Part shown: in pieces, positions 16,684 through 25,316 of the stretch
Layout of the letters: every line of letters starts with the position of its first letter
How positions within the stretch are numbered: the stretch's first letter is position 1
Assembly (NCBI GenBank): GCA_900317685.1
Contig: ONHQ01000037.1
Location: 1-51,200 of the forward strand
Reading direction: 5' to 3'
Length of the DNA: 51,200 nt
From: an uncultured Prevotella sp.
GTDB lineage: Bacteria > Bacteroidota > Bacteroidia > Bacteroidales > Bacteroidaceae
Notes under the pieces: model-generated
Database searches by the model: none
The model's input: only the letters and a program-made list of their open reading frames with translations
Told to the model about the DNA's origin: nothing
Translations under genes and position numbers: made by a program

Positions 16684-18006
16684 TCATTTTCCCGCTCTTA
16701 GTATCAGTCGCAGGCTCTGCTTATAGTTGACATAGTTCCACATCCAGTTGAGCAGCACGAAGAACTTGTTTTTCACGCCAAGGATCGAGCGCAGGTGCAC
16801 GACAAGCCATAACAGCCAGGCCGTGAGTCCGCCAAACTTCCATCTGCCTATCTCCGCCACGGCAGCCTTGCGGCCTATGGTAGCCATTGTGCCGAGATTT
16901 TTGTAGACAAAGGGCTTCATGTCCTGACCTTGCTCTTTCCGAAGGATATTCCGTGCCACGTTCTGGGCTTGCTGCAACGCCACTTGAGCCAATTGTGGAT
17001 GACCCAGTGGCCATGCGGCGTCGCCCTCGATGAGACTTTGGTCACCAATAGCAAACACGTTGGTCATGCCTTTCACACGGTTCATACGGTCACAGAGCAA
17101 TCGTCCCGCATGCCCCACGGCCTCATCCGGCACACCAGCTATGGTGTTGGCTTTCACGCCACTCACCCAGATGACATTAGCCGACTCAATGGTCTCCCCA
17201 TCTTTCATTCTCACGACACGACCATCATAGTCAGTCACTCGCCAGCCTTTGCACACATGAACGCCCATGCGGGTCAGCTCCTTCTCTGCTAAAGCCGACG
17301 ACTTCTTGTCCATTGCCTTGAGCAGACGGTCACCAGAGTTGACGAGATAGATATGCATCCGGTCTGCCAAATCAGGATAGTCACGAGGTACTACGTATTT
17401 CTTCATCTCGGCCAACGCCCCCGCAATCTCCACACCGGAAGGACCGCCGCCTACGATGACCACATTCATAAATTTCTGCCGTTTGTCCGCGTCTGTCTCC
17501 GTTTCCGCCAGCTCCAGATTATGTAGGATATGGTTGCGCAGAGCCATCGCATCGCTGACAGTCTTCATCGGGATCGCATTGTGTGCAATCTGCTCGTTGC
17601 CAAAGAAATTGGTTGTTGCCCCCATGCCCAACACCAAGTAGTCGTAGTGAATGGTGCCGACAGAAGTTTGAATGGCTTTCTCGTTTTCGTCGATCGACTT
17701 CACCTCAGCCATGCGGAAGTAGTAATGGGGATAGCCTTGAAACAGTCGCCGGATAGGAAACGCGATGTTGCTGGGCTCCAGTCCTGCCGAGGCCACCTGG
17801 TAGATAAGTGGCGGGAATTGGTTGTAGTTGTTTTTGTCAACTACAACCACCTGAAAACCGGAGTGGCGCAAACTCATGGCCAGTTTCAGTCCGCCCAATC
17901 CGCATCCCACGATAACCACTCTTGTGCGTTCTCCTCTTCGGATATTGGCTCTCATCGTCTCACTTCTCAAGTCATTCAATTCATTGTTTGCCATCATTGT
18001 CAGCAT
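16684..18006 (-). CDS. ndh: Type II NADH:quinone oxidoreductase (NDH-2)
   Basis: A single-chain flavoprotein that oxidises NADH and reduces quinone at the membrane without pumping protons. The FAD site VVIVGCGLGGLKLAMSLR is near the N-terminus, and the NADH-binding Rossmann motif VVIVGGGPSGVEIAGALAEM lies in the middle. FPPLIYQVASAGLEPSNI and ATTNFFG are typical. The C-terminal region is amphipathic and hydrophobic, as expected for membrane attachment. The start is uncertain: ATGs at 18006, 17997 and 17994 are all possible, and an open frame continues to 18111 without likely coding content. It is divergent from the ric gene. Confidence 0.9.
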   Translation of the reverse strand: MLTMMANNELNDLRSETMRANIRRGERTRVVIVGCGLGGLKLAMSLRHSGFQVVVVDKNNYNQFPPLIYQVASAGLEPSNIAFPIRRLFQGYPHYYFRMAEVKSIDENEKAIQTSVGTIHYDYLVLGMGATTNFFGNEQIAHNAIPMKTVSDAMALRNHILHNLELAETETDADKRQKFMNVVIVGGGPSGVEIAGALAEMKKYVVPRDYPDLADRMHIYLVNSGDRLLKAMDKKSSALAEKELTRMGVHVCKGWRVTDYDGRVVRMKDGETIESANVIWVSGVKANTIAGVPDEAVGHAGRLLCDRMNRVKGMTNVFAIGDQSLIEGDAAWPLGHPQLAQVALQQAQNVARNILRKEQGQDMKPFVYKNLGTMATIGRKAAVAEIGRWKFGGLTAWLLWLVVHLRSILGVKNKFFVLLNWMWNYVNYKQSLRLILRAGK

Positions 18007-18080
18007 ATTTATGGTTTCACTTCTAATACATTTGCCACAAAAGCCGTGCCGTCTTCTTATTATAAATAATGTGGCCACAA

Positions 18081-18141
18081 TTGTTACCACACGGTCACCT
18101 ATGTGAACCACATGGCAGGGCAGGGATCACATTTGTTACCA
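18081..18141. promoter_or_regulatory. Possible shared operator between ndh and ric
   Basis: The 9-mer TTGTTACCA occurs at 18081-18089 and again at 18133-18141 in the divergent intergenic region, with further related half-sites (GTGGCCAC, GGTATCAC). No standard TAnnTTTG box is seen for either gene. A regulator site is plausible but unproven. Confidence 0.3.
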
Positions 18142-18248
18142 ACAGCAGTTGTATTTTCGACATCGTGCCACAATGGTATCACTTTTGCAATTATGTCAGT
18201 GAAGTCATAAAGACAAGTAAACAAATAACAATTAAAAGATATACGATT

Positions 18249-18974
18249 ATGAACAGCAAACTGACAAAGGACATGACGGTCGGCTCCATTGTAGCCGAGG
18301 ATTTCAATCGTGCACAGACACTTGAGCAGATGGGCATCGACTACTGCTGCCACGGCTCGGACACACTGCAGACAGCCTGCGAGAAGAAAGGACTCAACGC
18401 CGACGACGTGTTGGCAAAGCTCGACGGAAAAGAGGTTGCCGCCGGGGGCGCTCCCGACTTCGCCAACTGGCCACTGGATCTGCTCCTCGACTATGTGCTG
18501 AAAAAGCATCACCGCAACTTCCACCTCCACCACGAAGAGCTCATGCAACTCGTCAGTAAGGTAGCCAGCGTTCATGGTGTCCGCCACCCCGAACTCTTAG
18601 ACGTGAGAGATGCTGTAGCCGCCTCGTTTGAGGAACTCGACAGCCACTTTGCCAAGGAGGAGAATATTCTCTTCCCACAGCTCTACGAGATGTATCATGC
18701 ACAAGAAGAGGGTCGGCCCGCTGCTCCCTGCCACTGCGGAACCATCGCCAATCCCATCCGCCAGATGATGCTCGAACACGATGCCACAGGCGAGATGTGG
18801 GAACACATCACCGAACTGACACACAACTTCGAGACACCGGCAGACGGCTGCGCCTCATATCATCTCATGAACCAGCAGCTCCGTCAGTTCTTCCTCGATC
18901 TCAAGGAGCACATCTCACTGGAGAACAATCTCATCTTTCCGGGATTCCTGCAAATGGAGCAACAGGGAGAGTAA
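18249..18974 (+). CDS. ric: Iron-sulfur cluster repair di-iron protein (RIC/ScdA/YtfE family)
   Basis: RIC proteins repair iron-sulfur clusters damaged by nitric oxide or oxidants using a di-iron centre. The N-terminal ScdA domain has IDYCCHGSDTL (residues 30-40) with the conserved CC pair. The hemerythrin-like domain shows the expected histidine and glutamate ligand segments: HHRNFHLHHEEL, HFAKEENILFPQL, MMLEHDATGEMWEHI and HISLENNLIFPGF. The start is the ATG at 18249, giving 242 residues; upstream open frame is intergenic. The flavodoxin gene follows after 107 bases and a DUF438-like remnant after that, a sensible stress-repair grouping. Confidence 0.92.
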   Translation: MNSKLTKDMTVGSIVAEDFNRAQTLEQMGIDYCCHGSDTLQTACEKKGLNADDVLAKLDGKEVAAGGAPDFANWPLDLLLDYVLKKHHRNFHLHHEELMQLVSKVASVHGVRHPELLDVRDAVAASFEELDSHFAKEENILFPQLYEMYHAQEEGRPAAPCHCGTIANPIRQMMLEHDATGEMWEHITELTHNFETPADGCASYHLMNQQLRQFFLDLKEHISLENNLIFPGFLQMEQQGE

Positions 18975-19081
18975 TCGACAACTATAGAAGGAGGAGGCTT
19001 GGGACCTACCCATAAATTCAAAGACAAGTACTCATTGAAAGGTGAGTTCATAACGACATTTAATAAAAAGGAATCAGAAAC

Positions 19082-19579
19082 ATGAAAAAGACACTTATAG
19101 TCTACGGATCCACCACGGGCAACTGCCAGGAGTATGCCGAGAAAATAGCCCAGCAACTGGGTGTGAACGAAGTGAAGAATGTAGCCGACGTTGATGCCGA
19201 TATGTTATCGGCTTACGACAATCTGTTGCTCGAAACTTCGACATGGGGCGCCGGCGAGTTACAGGACGACTGGTACGACGGTGTGGAAACGCTGAAGAGT
19301 ACCAACCTCAAAGGCAAGACCATCGCCCTTTTCGGTTGCGGTGATGCCAGCGGATACAGCGACACGTTTTGCGGTGGCATGTCTGTACTCTACAATGCCG
19401 TGAAAGACAGCGGAGCAAAAATCATCGGGCAGGTGGATGCTGACAGCTACACCTACGACGACTCTGAGTCTGTTGTCGATGGTAAGTTTGTGGGCTTGGC
19501 CATCGACAGCTCCGAGGACGAGGATGTCATCGACAACCGCATTGAGAGCTGGACAGCAAGTATCAAAAGCGAACTGTAG
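19082..19579 (+). CDS. fldA: Flavodoxin, long-chain type
   Basis: A small FMN electron carrier. The phosphate-binding loop is YGSTTGNCQEYA (residues 8-19), the first aromatic FMN-stacking region is TSTWGAGELQDDW and the second is FGCGDASGYSDTFCGG. It has 165 residues, acidic overall, and includes the extra loop typical of long-chain flavodoxins. It lies between ric and the DUF438-like remnant, so electron supply during iron or oxidative stress is a reasonable inference. No promoter of its own is obvious. Confidence 0.94.
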   Translation: MKKTLIVYGSTTGNCQEYAEKIAQQLGVNEVKNVADVDADMLSAYDNLLLETSTWGAGELQDDWYDGVETLKSTNLKGKTIALFGCGDASGYSDTFCGGMSVLYNAVKDSGAKIIGQVDADSYTYDDSESVVDGKFVGLAIDSSEDEDVIDNRIESWTASIKSEL

Positions 19580-19586
19580 ACAGACG

Positions 19587-19884
19587 ATAGAGAAGAAGAT
19601 TGACCTCACACAAAACGTTTACCAACTTACCCAAACGCATCCGGAGCTCATCAGCATAATGGCTTCGCTCGGGTTCAGCGAGATCACGAAGAAAGCTATC
19701 CAGCTGTCTGTGTAAGCTGATGACAATTATTCAGGGAGCAGCCATGAGAAGCATCAGCATGGATGCCGTGGTTAAACATGGCGCACAGGATAAAAACAGT
19801 GTTGGGAGAAAAGAGCTCATGAACGCGATCCTCTTACAAAAACAAATTAAAAACTCCTATAATGCAAGGGTCGTCAAGTTCTGA
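19587..19884 (+). pseudogene. Frameshifted remnant of a DUF438/DUF1858-like gene
   Basis: Two overlapping frames together match the N-terminal domain of DUF438/DUF1858-type proteins. Frame one (19587-19715) reads KKIDLTQNVYQLTQTHPELI and SIMASLGFSEITKKA, then stops. The homology resumes in another frame at 19714 as KLMTIIQGAAMRSISMDAVV and continues to 19884. Inserting two bases near 19711 would restore the expected SVGKLMTI segment. There is no ATG at the start, where an ATA stands at 19587. Intact relatives sense or handle anaerobic or NO stress, which fits the neighbouring ric gene. A sequencing error is possible but would not explain the missing start. Confidence 0.7.
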
Positions 19885-19944
19885 AATCAGTTGATGCCGA
19901 CGAGTGGGTCAATGCGTGAAAATTGTTTTGCTGTCTGACAAACC

Positions 19945-20014
19945 ATCGTTCGCTGCCTAGGAAAAGATCATTCCCTACGTAGCGAACGATCTTTTTCTAT
20001 AGCGTTACAATATT
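19945..20014. repeat. Palindromic intergenic repeat, copy 1
   Basis: A 17-base inverted repeat (19945-19961 with 19974-19990, 15 of 17 matching) is followed by CTTTTTCTATAGCGTTACAA. The same architecture and a related sequence occur at 46938-47009. The rest of the 19885-20116 gap shows nothing recognisable. Confidence 0.7.
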
Positions 20015-20116
20015 GGGAACATCGTTTTAACCTCACAAGAACATGATGCCATAAGAACACAGCTTTGATGCTATAAAAACATAGGTTGCCATCAACAACA
20101 TCACCGAGAAGAAAAG

Positions 20117-20167
20117 AAAAAAGACCGCATTTTCGCATCATTATCGATGGAAAATGCGGTCTTTTTT
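20117..20167 (-). terminator. Bidirectional terminator downstream of yebC
   Basis: A perfect 18-base stem pairs 20117-20134 with 20150-20167 and has T-runs in both directions. It ends the minus-strand pheT-yebC unit. Confidence 0.85.
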
Positions 20168-20197
20168 ATATACGACTTTACTCTGTATCTTTTTACC

Positions 20198-20944
20198 TTA
20201 TTCAGCCTCCCCAGTGGTCTCCTCAGGCTTCATATTTGTGTAGACATTCTGTACGTCGTCGAATTCTTCGAGGCGCTCAACCATTTTGTCGATTGTCTCA
20301 CGCTGCTCGGGAGTGACGTCCTTCAGATTGTTAGGAATGCGTGTGAACTCAGCACTGGTGATCTCGAAGCCGTTCTCCTCCAAATACTTCTGAATGTCGC
20401 CAAAGCTTGTCGGCTCGCCATAAATAGTAATCTCTCCGGACTCGTCATCCACATCGTAGTCATCGTCAACTCCGAAGTCGATCAACTCAAGAATCAGGTC
20501 ATCCATGTTGGTATCGTCCTTCTTCTTGAAAGTGAATACACATTTGTGGTCAAACAAGAAGCTCAAGGAGCCTTGTGTACCCAAGTTACCATTGAACTTA
20601 TTGAATACAGAACGCACATCAGCAACCGTACGGGTCGTGTTGTCGGTCAGAGTGTCTACAAAGACAGCTATTCCGTGAGGGCCATATCCTTCGTAGGAGA
20701 CCTCCTTGTAGTCGCTCTGGTCCTTGCCCATTGCGTTTTTGATAGCACGCTCGATGTTGTCCTTAGGCATGTTCTCGCGCTTGCAAGTGGCAATGATGGC
20801 ACGCAACGTCGGGTTGTTCTCCGGCTCAGGACCACCAGCCTTGACAGCAATGGCAATCTGCTTGCCCAACTTGGTAAACGTACGGGCCATATGGCCCCAT
20901 CTTTTCAGCTTTGTAGCTTTACGGTATTCAAATGCTCTTCCCAT
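20198..20944 (-). CDS. yebC: YebC/PmpR family protein (TACO1 homologue)
   Basis: A 248-residue member of the YebC family, proteins linked to transcription regulation or to translation of difficult peptide stretches. The start MGRAFEYRKATKLKRWGHMA is the conserved N-terminus with its basic cluster, followed by FTKLGKQIAIAVKAGGPEPE and NNPTLRAIIATCKRENMPKD. An acidic stretch DDDYDVDDESGEI lies in the C-terminal half. It lies 98 bases downstream of pheT, has no clear promoter of its own and is followed by a strong terminator. Confidence 0.94.
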   Translation of the reverse strand: MGRAFEYRKATKLKRWGHMARTFTKLGKQIAIAVKAGGPEPENNPTLRAIIATCKRENMPKDNIERAIKNAMGKDQSDYKEVSYEGYGPHGIAVFVDTLTDNTTRTVADVRSVFNKFNGNLGTQGSLSFLFDHKCVFTFKKKDDTNMDDLILELIDFGVDDDYDVDDESGEITIYGEPTSFGDIQKYLEENGFEITSAEFTRIPNNLKDVTPEQRETIDKMVERLEEFDDVQNVYTNMKPEETTGEAE

Positions 20945-21042
20945 AATTGAAAAGTAATGTAGCTAATCTCGTAGCTTAAATCTTTAACTATTTTATTTTT
21001 GATTCTCTATTTTGCTTTGCGTTTTGCATGGCAGCCCTCACC

Positions 21043-23511
21043 TTATCGCAGCTCAGCGCCGAGCTTCGTGGTAAGGTTGTGGATAAGTTTTTTCATGATA
21101 GCGTCGATCTGTTTGTCGTTCAGCGTCTTGTCCTCGTCTTCAAGGATGAAGTTGACGGCATAGCTCTTCTTGCCATTCGGCAGGTTCTTGCCCTGATAGA
21201 CATCGAAGAGTTCGACACGCTTCAGAAGTTTCTTCTCGCTTTGGTAGGCGATCTGCTCGATCTGCGCAAACTCCACGTTGTCGTCAACCAACAGAGCCAG
21301 GTCACGGCTGACAGAAGGATATTTGCTGAGTTCCTTGAACTCTACCTTGTTCTTCTTGATAGCCTTGAGGATGCCGGTCCAGTCAAACTCTGCGTAGAAG
21401 ACATCCTGGTCGATACCCTGCGGTGCCAGCACCTTGTGGGTGAGCTTGCCGTAGTTGACGAGTGTCTTGCCCGCGCGATTGTTGAGTGTGATACCTTCCG
21501 AGAAGATGTTGTTCTCGCTGTGAGCCTCTACAAGCATGTGAGGAGCTACACCAGCACGCTTCAGGATGTTGTAGACATAAGCCTTCAACTGGAAAACAGA
21601 AGTATCCTCGTCGGCATGTGCCCAAGAGCCCTCGACAAATTTACCTGTCAGCCAAAGAGCGAGATGATAGTCTTGAGCATAGGCCTTGATAGGAGCCTCA
21701 GGCGTATTCTTCTCAGCAGCATAGCTATAGACATTTCCCACCTCAAAGAAGCGGAGATTCTTAGCTTTGCGGTTGACATTACGGGCCAGCGACTCCAAGC
21801 CGCCAAAGAGCAGCGTCTGACGCATCACTCCCAAGTCTGAGCTGAGCGGATTCATGATCTTCACCGCCTTTTCCCAAGGATAGGCATTGAGCTCATTGGG
21901 CTGATAGTACGCGGTCTTGGTCAGGGAGTTGTTCAAAATCTCATTGAAACCACAACCTACGAGTTGCTCGCTGATGATATTCTCCAAACGATGATTCTTA
22001 TCCTCCTCACCGGCAACAGTCAACGAGGATTTCAACTGGGTTGGAATCTCTACGTTGTTATAGCCATAGATGCGGAGGATATCCTCAACGACATCGCAAG
22101 GACGCTGCACGTCCACACGATAAGCAGGTACTGTGAGTTCGAGTCCTTCCTCGTCCTCATGGTCAATGCGCATCTCCAAGCTCTTGATAATGCTCTTGAT
22201 GGTGTCGTGGCCTAACTGCTTACCAATCAGTCTGTCACAATATTCGTATTTCAGATTTACTTTAAAGTCGGGCAACGGCTCGGGATAGACATCGTTGATC
22301 TGCATCGACACCTTACCGCCGGCCAGTTCCTGACAGAGGATGGCAGCCTGCTTCAAAGCATAGATAGTGCCATTGGGATCGATGCCACGCTCAAAGCGAA
22401 AACTGGCATCTGTGCTCAATCCATGACGACGAGCACTTTTGCGGATCCATGTCGGATGGAAATAAGCACTCTCCAAGACCACGTTCTTCGTTGTCTCATA
22501 GGTGCCGCTTCCCTTACCGCCAAAGACACCGGCAATACACATTGGCTCTTCAGCATTGCAGATGCTGAGGTCGTGCTCGCCAAGGATATGCTTCTGACCG
22601 TCGAGCGTGATGAACTCTGTGCCCTCGGGCTGCGTCCGAACCACGATCTTATGTCCCTTGACCATGTCGGCATCGAAGCAGTGCATCGGCTGTCCATAAG
22701 CCATCATGATATAATTGGTGATGTCCACGATATTGTTGATGGGACGGAGACCGATAACCGTCAGTTTGTCCTGAAGCCATTTGGGGCTTTCCTTGACATC
22801 GCAGTCCGTGATGCTCAAGCAGGCATAGCGCTTGCAGGCCTCATGGTTTTCAATATCCACCTCAATGGGCAGATCGTTATTGTCAACATGGAAACGCGAG
22901 CAGTCGGGGCGATGCAGACTGGTCTTGTAGCCGCGCTGGATGAGCCAGGCATACAAGTCTCGAGCTACGCCATAATGGCTGAGGGCATCAGCACGATTGG
23001 CCGTAATGTCAATATCAATCACCCAATCGCTCTCAAGATGGTAATATTCTGCTGCGGGCGTGCCGACGACTGCGTCATCAGGGAGCACGATGATGCCTGC
23101 GTGATCAGTACCCACTCCGATCTCATCCTCGGCACAGATCATACCATAACTCTCCACCCCGCGAAGCTTTGACTTTTTGATGGTGAACTCTTTATCACCG
23201 TCGTAGAGCACGCAGCCAAGGTCAGCCACGATGACTTTCTGTCCGGCAGCCACATTGGGAGCACCGCAAACGATCTGCTGGGGCTCACCCTTGCCAAGAT
23301 CCACCGTAGTGATATGCAGGTGGTCACTATTGGGGTGCATCTCACATGTCAGCACCTTACCAACGTAAAGTCCTTTCAATCCTCCTTTGATTGCTTGAAC
23401 TTCCTCTAAGGCATCAACTTCCAAACCTGTAGAAGTGAGCGCGTCCGCTGTCTCCTGTGGTGTCAGGTCGAAATCAACATATTCCTTGAGCCATTTATAA
23501 GAAATCTTCAT
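21043..23511 (-). CDS. pheT: Phenylalanyl-tRNA synthetase beta subunit
   Basis: PheT pairs with PheS to charge tRNA-Phe. At 822 residues it has the complete bacterial layout: N-terminal MKISYKWLKEYVDFDLTPQE, an EMAP-like tRNA-binding domain (about residues 40-150, with VVGTPAAEYYHLESDWVIDI just after it), B3/B4 editing region, B5 domain, catalytic-like core (ASFRFERGIDPNGT) and C-terminal anticodon-binding FDX-ACB domain (KYPSVSRDLALLVDDNVEFA). pheS is not adjacent. The promoter is at 23553-23583. Confidence 0.96.
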   Translation of the reverse strand: MKISYKWLKEYVDFDLTPQETADALTSTGLEVDALEEVQAIKGGLKGLYVGKVLTCEMHPNSDHLHITTVDLGKGEPQQIVCGAPNVAAGQKVIVADLGCVLYDGDKEFTIKKSKLRGVESYGMICAEDEIGVGTDHAGIIVLPDDAVVGTPAAEYYHLESDWVIDIDITANRADALSHYGVARDLYAWLIQRGYKTSLHRPDCSRFHVDNNDLPIEVDIENHEACKRYACLSITDCDVKESPKWLQDKLTVIGLRPINNIVDITNYIMMAYGQPMHCFDADMVKGHKIVVRTQPEGTEFITLDGQKHILGEHDLSICNAEEPMCIAGVFGGKGSGTYETTKNVVLESAYFHPTWIRKSARRHGLSTDASFRFERGIDPNGTIYALKQAAILCQELAGGKVSMQINDVYPEPLPDFKVNLKYEYCDRLIGKQLGHDTIKSIIKSLEMRIDHEDEEGLELTVPAYRVDVQRPCDVVEDILRIYGYNNVEIPTQLKSSLTVAGEEDKNHRLENIISEQLVGCGFNEILNNSLTKTAYYQPNELNAYPWEKAVKIMNPLSSDLGVMRQTLLFGGLESLARNVNRKAKNLRFFEVGNVYSYAAEKNTPEAPIKAYAQDYHLALWLTGKFVEGSWAHADEDTSVFQLKAYVYNILKRAGVAPHMLVEAHSENNIFSEGITLNNRAGKTLVNYGKLTHKVLAPQGIDQDVFYAEFDWTGILKAIKKNKVEFKELSKYPSVSRDLALLVDDNVEFAQIEQIAYQSEKKLLKRVELFDVYQGKNLPNGKKSYAVNFILEDEDKTLNDKQIDAIMKKLIHNLTTKLGAELR

Positions 23512-23552
23512 TATATAATGATTTTATGTTTCCGCGTATTGATAATATGATG

Positions 23553-23583
23553 CAAAGTTACTAAAAAAAAACGAGCCCTCAAA
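23553..23583 (-). promoter_or_regulatory. Promoter of pheT
   Basis: On the minus strand, TAACTTTG (23553-23560) lies 19 bases downstream of a TTTG box (23580-23583), a near-consensus Bacteroidota promoter 41 bases before the pheT ATG. No T-box or attenuator structure is seen in the short leader. Confidence 0.75.
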
Positions 23584-23706
23584 AGTTACTTTAGAAAAAA
23601 TCGAAATGCCTGAGAATCATTCTGTCTTATCAACCTCTCGACGCTAAGAGAATGACGAAAAGCGGCTCTATTTCTCTCACTCTCAGCGAGCAGTCACGAT
23701 ACGAAA

Positions 23707-23746
23707 ACAAAAAAAAGCAGCTTCTACCCTTAGATAGAAACTGCTT
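23707..23746 (-). terminator. Terminator of the J-domain protein gene
   Basis: The stem pairs 23715-23726 with 23735-23746 (one mismatch) and is followed on the minus strand by a T-run. Confidence 0.7.
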
Positions 23747-23798
23747 GTATTAAAATCTTTATTCTATAGAACGAGAAGTGCCCTATGGCATCCCCTGT

Positions 23799-24494
23799 TT
23801 ATTGTGCCATCTGCATCTGACGGAGCAAATCCTTTTGCCTCTCGTTGAGATTTGTTGGCAACTTCACTTTGAAGGTGATAATCAAGTCGCCATAGGTGCC
23901 ATCACCTCTGTCATATCCCTGGTTACGTACACGCACTTTCGTGTCGTTTTGAGTTTCGGGCTTTACTTTCAGTTTGATTTTCTTGCCATTGTTGAGCTGA
24001 ATGACGATTTCTCCACCGAGCAAGGCAGTGTAGAGATCGATGTAGACATTGGCATTCATCTCGCCGTTGCTTGTCCGCATTCTGCTACCCCCTGTCGAGG
24101 AATGAGTGCTACCCATATTTCCAAAAAGATCTTCGAAAAAGCTGGAGAAGCCGCCGCCACCCCCGAACTGCGAGAAGTCGAAATTATCAAATGGTGATCC
24201 GCCACTCGAACTCCAATGGAATGAGCTGCCACCACTATCGCCTGCACCGGATCCATTGAAAGCATCGGCATCTTTCCAGTGCTCGCCAAACTGATCGTAT
24301 TTCTTACGCTTCTCAGGATCACTGATCACTTCGTAAGCTTCGTTGAGAGCCTGAAACTTTGCTTTTGCCTTTGGATCATCAGGATGCAAGTCCGGATGAA
24401 ACTGCTTTGCACGCTTCAAATATGCACGTCGAACATCCTTTTGTGGGATATCCTTGTCGACGCCAAGAATCTTGTAATAATCAATAAATGCCAT
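23799..24494 (-). CDS. J-domain co-chaperone (CbpA/DnaJ-like, short form)
   Basis: A 231-residue Hsp70 co-chaperone. The J domain carries His33-Pro34-Asp35 and is followed by FQALNEAYEVISDPEKRKKY. A Gly/Ser/Phe-rich linker (about residues 75-135) then leads to a single C-terminal substrate-binding-like domain (NVYIDLYTALLGGEIVIQL, LPTNLNERQKDLLRQM). There is no zinc finger, and one C-terminal domain appears missing relative to the roughly 300-residue CbpA. An AGGAGG sequence eight bases before the ATG is a true Shine-Dalgarno site, unusual in this window. Confidence 0.9.
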   Translation of the reverse strand: MAFIDYYKILGVDKDIPQKDVRRAYLKRAKQFHPDLHPDDPKAKAKFQALNEAYEVISDPEKRKKYDQFGEHWKDADAFNGSGAGDSGGSSFHWSSSGGSPFDNFDFSQFGGGGGFSSFFEDLFGNMGSTHSSTGGSRMRTSNGEMNANVYIDLYTALLGGEIVIQLNNGKKIKLKVKPETQNDTKVRVRNQGYDRGDGTYGDLIITFKVKLPTNLNERQKDLLRQMQMAQ

Positions 24495-24502
24495 AATCTA
24501 AT

Positions 24503-24508
24503 CCTCCT
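24503..24508 (-). promoter_or_regulatory. Shine-Dalgarno sequence before the J-domain gene
   Basis: AGGAGG on the minus strand, eight bases upstream of the ATG at 24494. Bacteroidota genes rarely have such a site, and no other gene here shows one as strong and well placed. Confidence 0.65.
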
Positions 24509-24558
24509 GTTTTTGTGTATATTAACTACAAAAAACATGCCACGCGGCCAAAACACTA

Positions 24559-24596
24559 TAAAAAAAGGATGCACTGCAATAAGCAATACATCCTTT
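24559..24596 (-). terminator. Terminator of rpsP
   Basis: AAAGGATG at 24565-24572 pairs with CATCCTTT at 24589-24596, with partial inner pairing (GC/GC), followed on the minus strand by TTTTTT. It lies 29 bases after the rpsP stop. Confidence 0.75.
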
Positions 24597-24624
24597 AGTT
24601 ATTTCCTTGAAAGAAAAATGAGGG

Positions 24625-25176
24625 TTAAGCCTCAGCAGGAGCCTCCTCAGCGGGAGCCTCAGCCTGAGCAGCCTCAGCAGCCTTTGCGGCCTCAGCCTCT
24701 GCCTTAGCAGCAGCCTCTGCAGCCTTCTTGTCAGCTACCTTCTTGGCGATAGCCTCGTTCACTTTCTTCTCAGCCTCCAACTCCTTGGCAGCTGCGTCCT
24801 GACGACTCTTAGTCTCAGCACTGCGAACAGCGTTCAGCTTCTGCTCTTTAGCAGCCTTCCAAGCGTCGAACTTCTGCTGGCAAGCAGCCTCGTCGAAAGC
24901 GCCCTTCTTTACGCCGCCGCGCAGGTGCTTCATCATGTAGACGCCCTCACCCTTGAGGATGTTGCGGACTGTGTCTGTTGGCTGTGCACCGGTCTCTACC
25001 CAGTACAAAGCACGGTCGAAATTCAAATCTACGGTTGCAGGATTGGTGTTCGGGTTGAAAGTACCGATCTTCTCTGTAAACTTACCATCACGTGGTGCTC
25101 TTACATCAGCGATCACAATGCTATAGAAAGCATAGCCCTTGCGACCACCGCGCTGTAATCTGATTTTTGTTGCCAT
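24625..25176 (-). CDS. rpsP: 30S ribosomal protein bS16 with long Ala/Glu-rich tail
   Basis: The first 80 or so residues are ordinary S16 ([20 protein letters not shown], then [20 protein letters not shown]). After that comes a roughly 70-residue charged and alanine-rich helical extension ([20 protein letters not shown] and [20 protein letters not shown]), bringing the length to 183 residues. Such extensions are common in Bacteroidota S16. It is a single gene with its own promoter and terminator; rimM and trmD do not follow it here. Confidence 0.96.
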   Translation of the reverse strand: MATKIRLQRGGRKGYAFYSIVIADVRAPRDGKFTEKIGTFNPNTNPATVDLNFDRALYWVETGAQPTDTVRNILKGEGVYMMKHLRGGVKKGAFDEAACQQKFDAWKAAKEQKLNAVRSAETKSRQDAAAKELEAEKKVNEAIAKKVADKKAAEAAAKAEAEAAKAAEAAQAEAPAEEAPAEA

Positions 25177-25234
25177 TTTGTTTTGTATAAACTATTAATT
25201 GTTTGTATCATGCTCCTAACTCGTAGAAGCGGTG

Positions 25235-25242
25235 CAAAGGTA
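25235..25242 (-). promoter_or_regulatory. -7 promoter element of rpsP
   Basis: TACCTTTG on the minus strand matches TAnnTTTG, 58 bases before the rpsP ATG. Confidence 0.6.
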
Positions 25243-25316
25243 CTACATTTTTCTAAGACACTGTGTATCTACGGCTTCCCGCTACTTAATATTTAAGAAT
25301 TATTAAGCCACTATGG

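Noticed and set aside
18007-18111. N-terminal extension of ndh
   Set aside because: The extra 35 residues are basic and unlike NDH-2 N-termini, and the frame runs into the likely regulatory region.
20147-20950. 267-codon open frame on the plus strand opposite yebC
   Set aside because: YebC has its conserved N-terminus and a terminator on the minus strand, and the antisense frame starts within that terminator.
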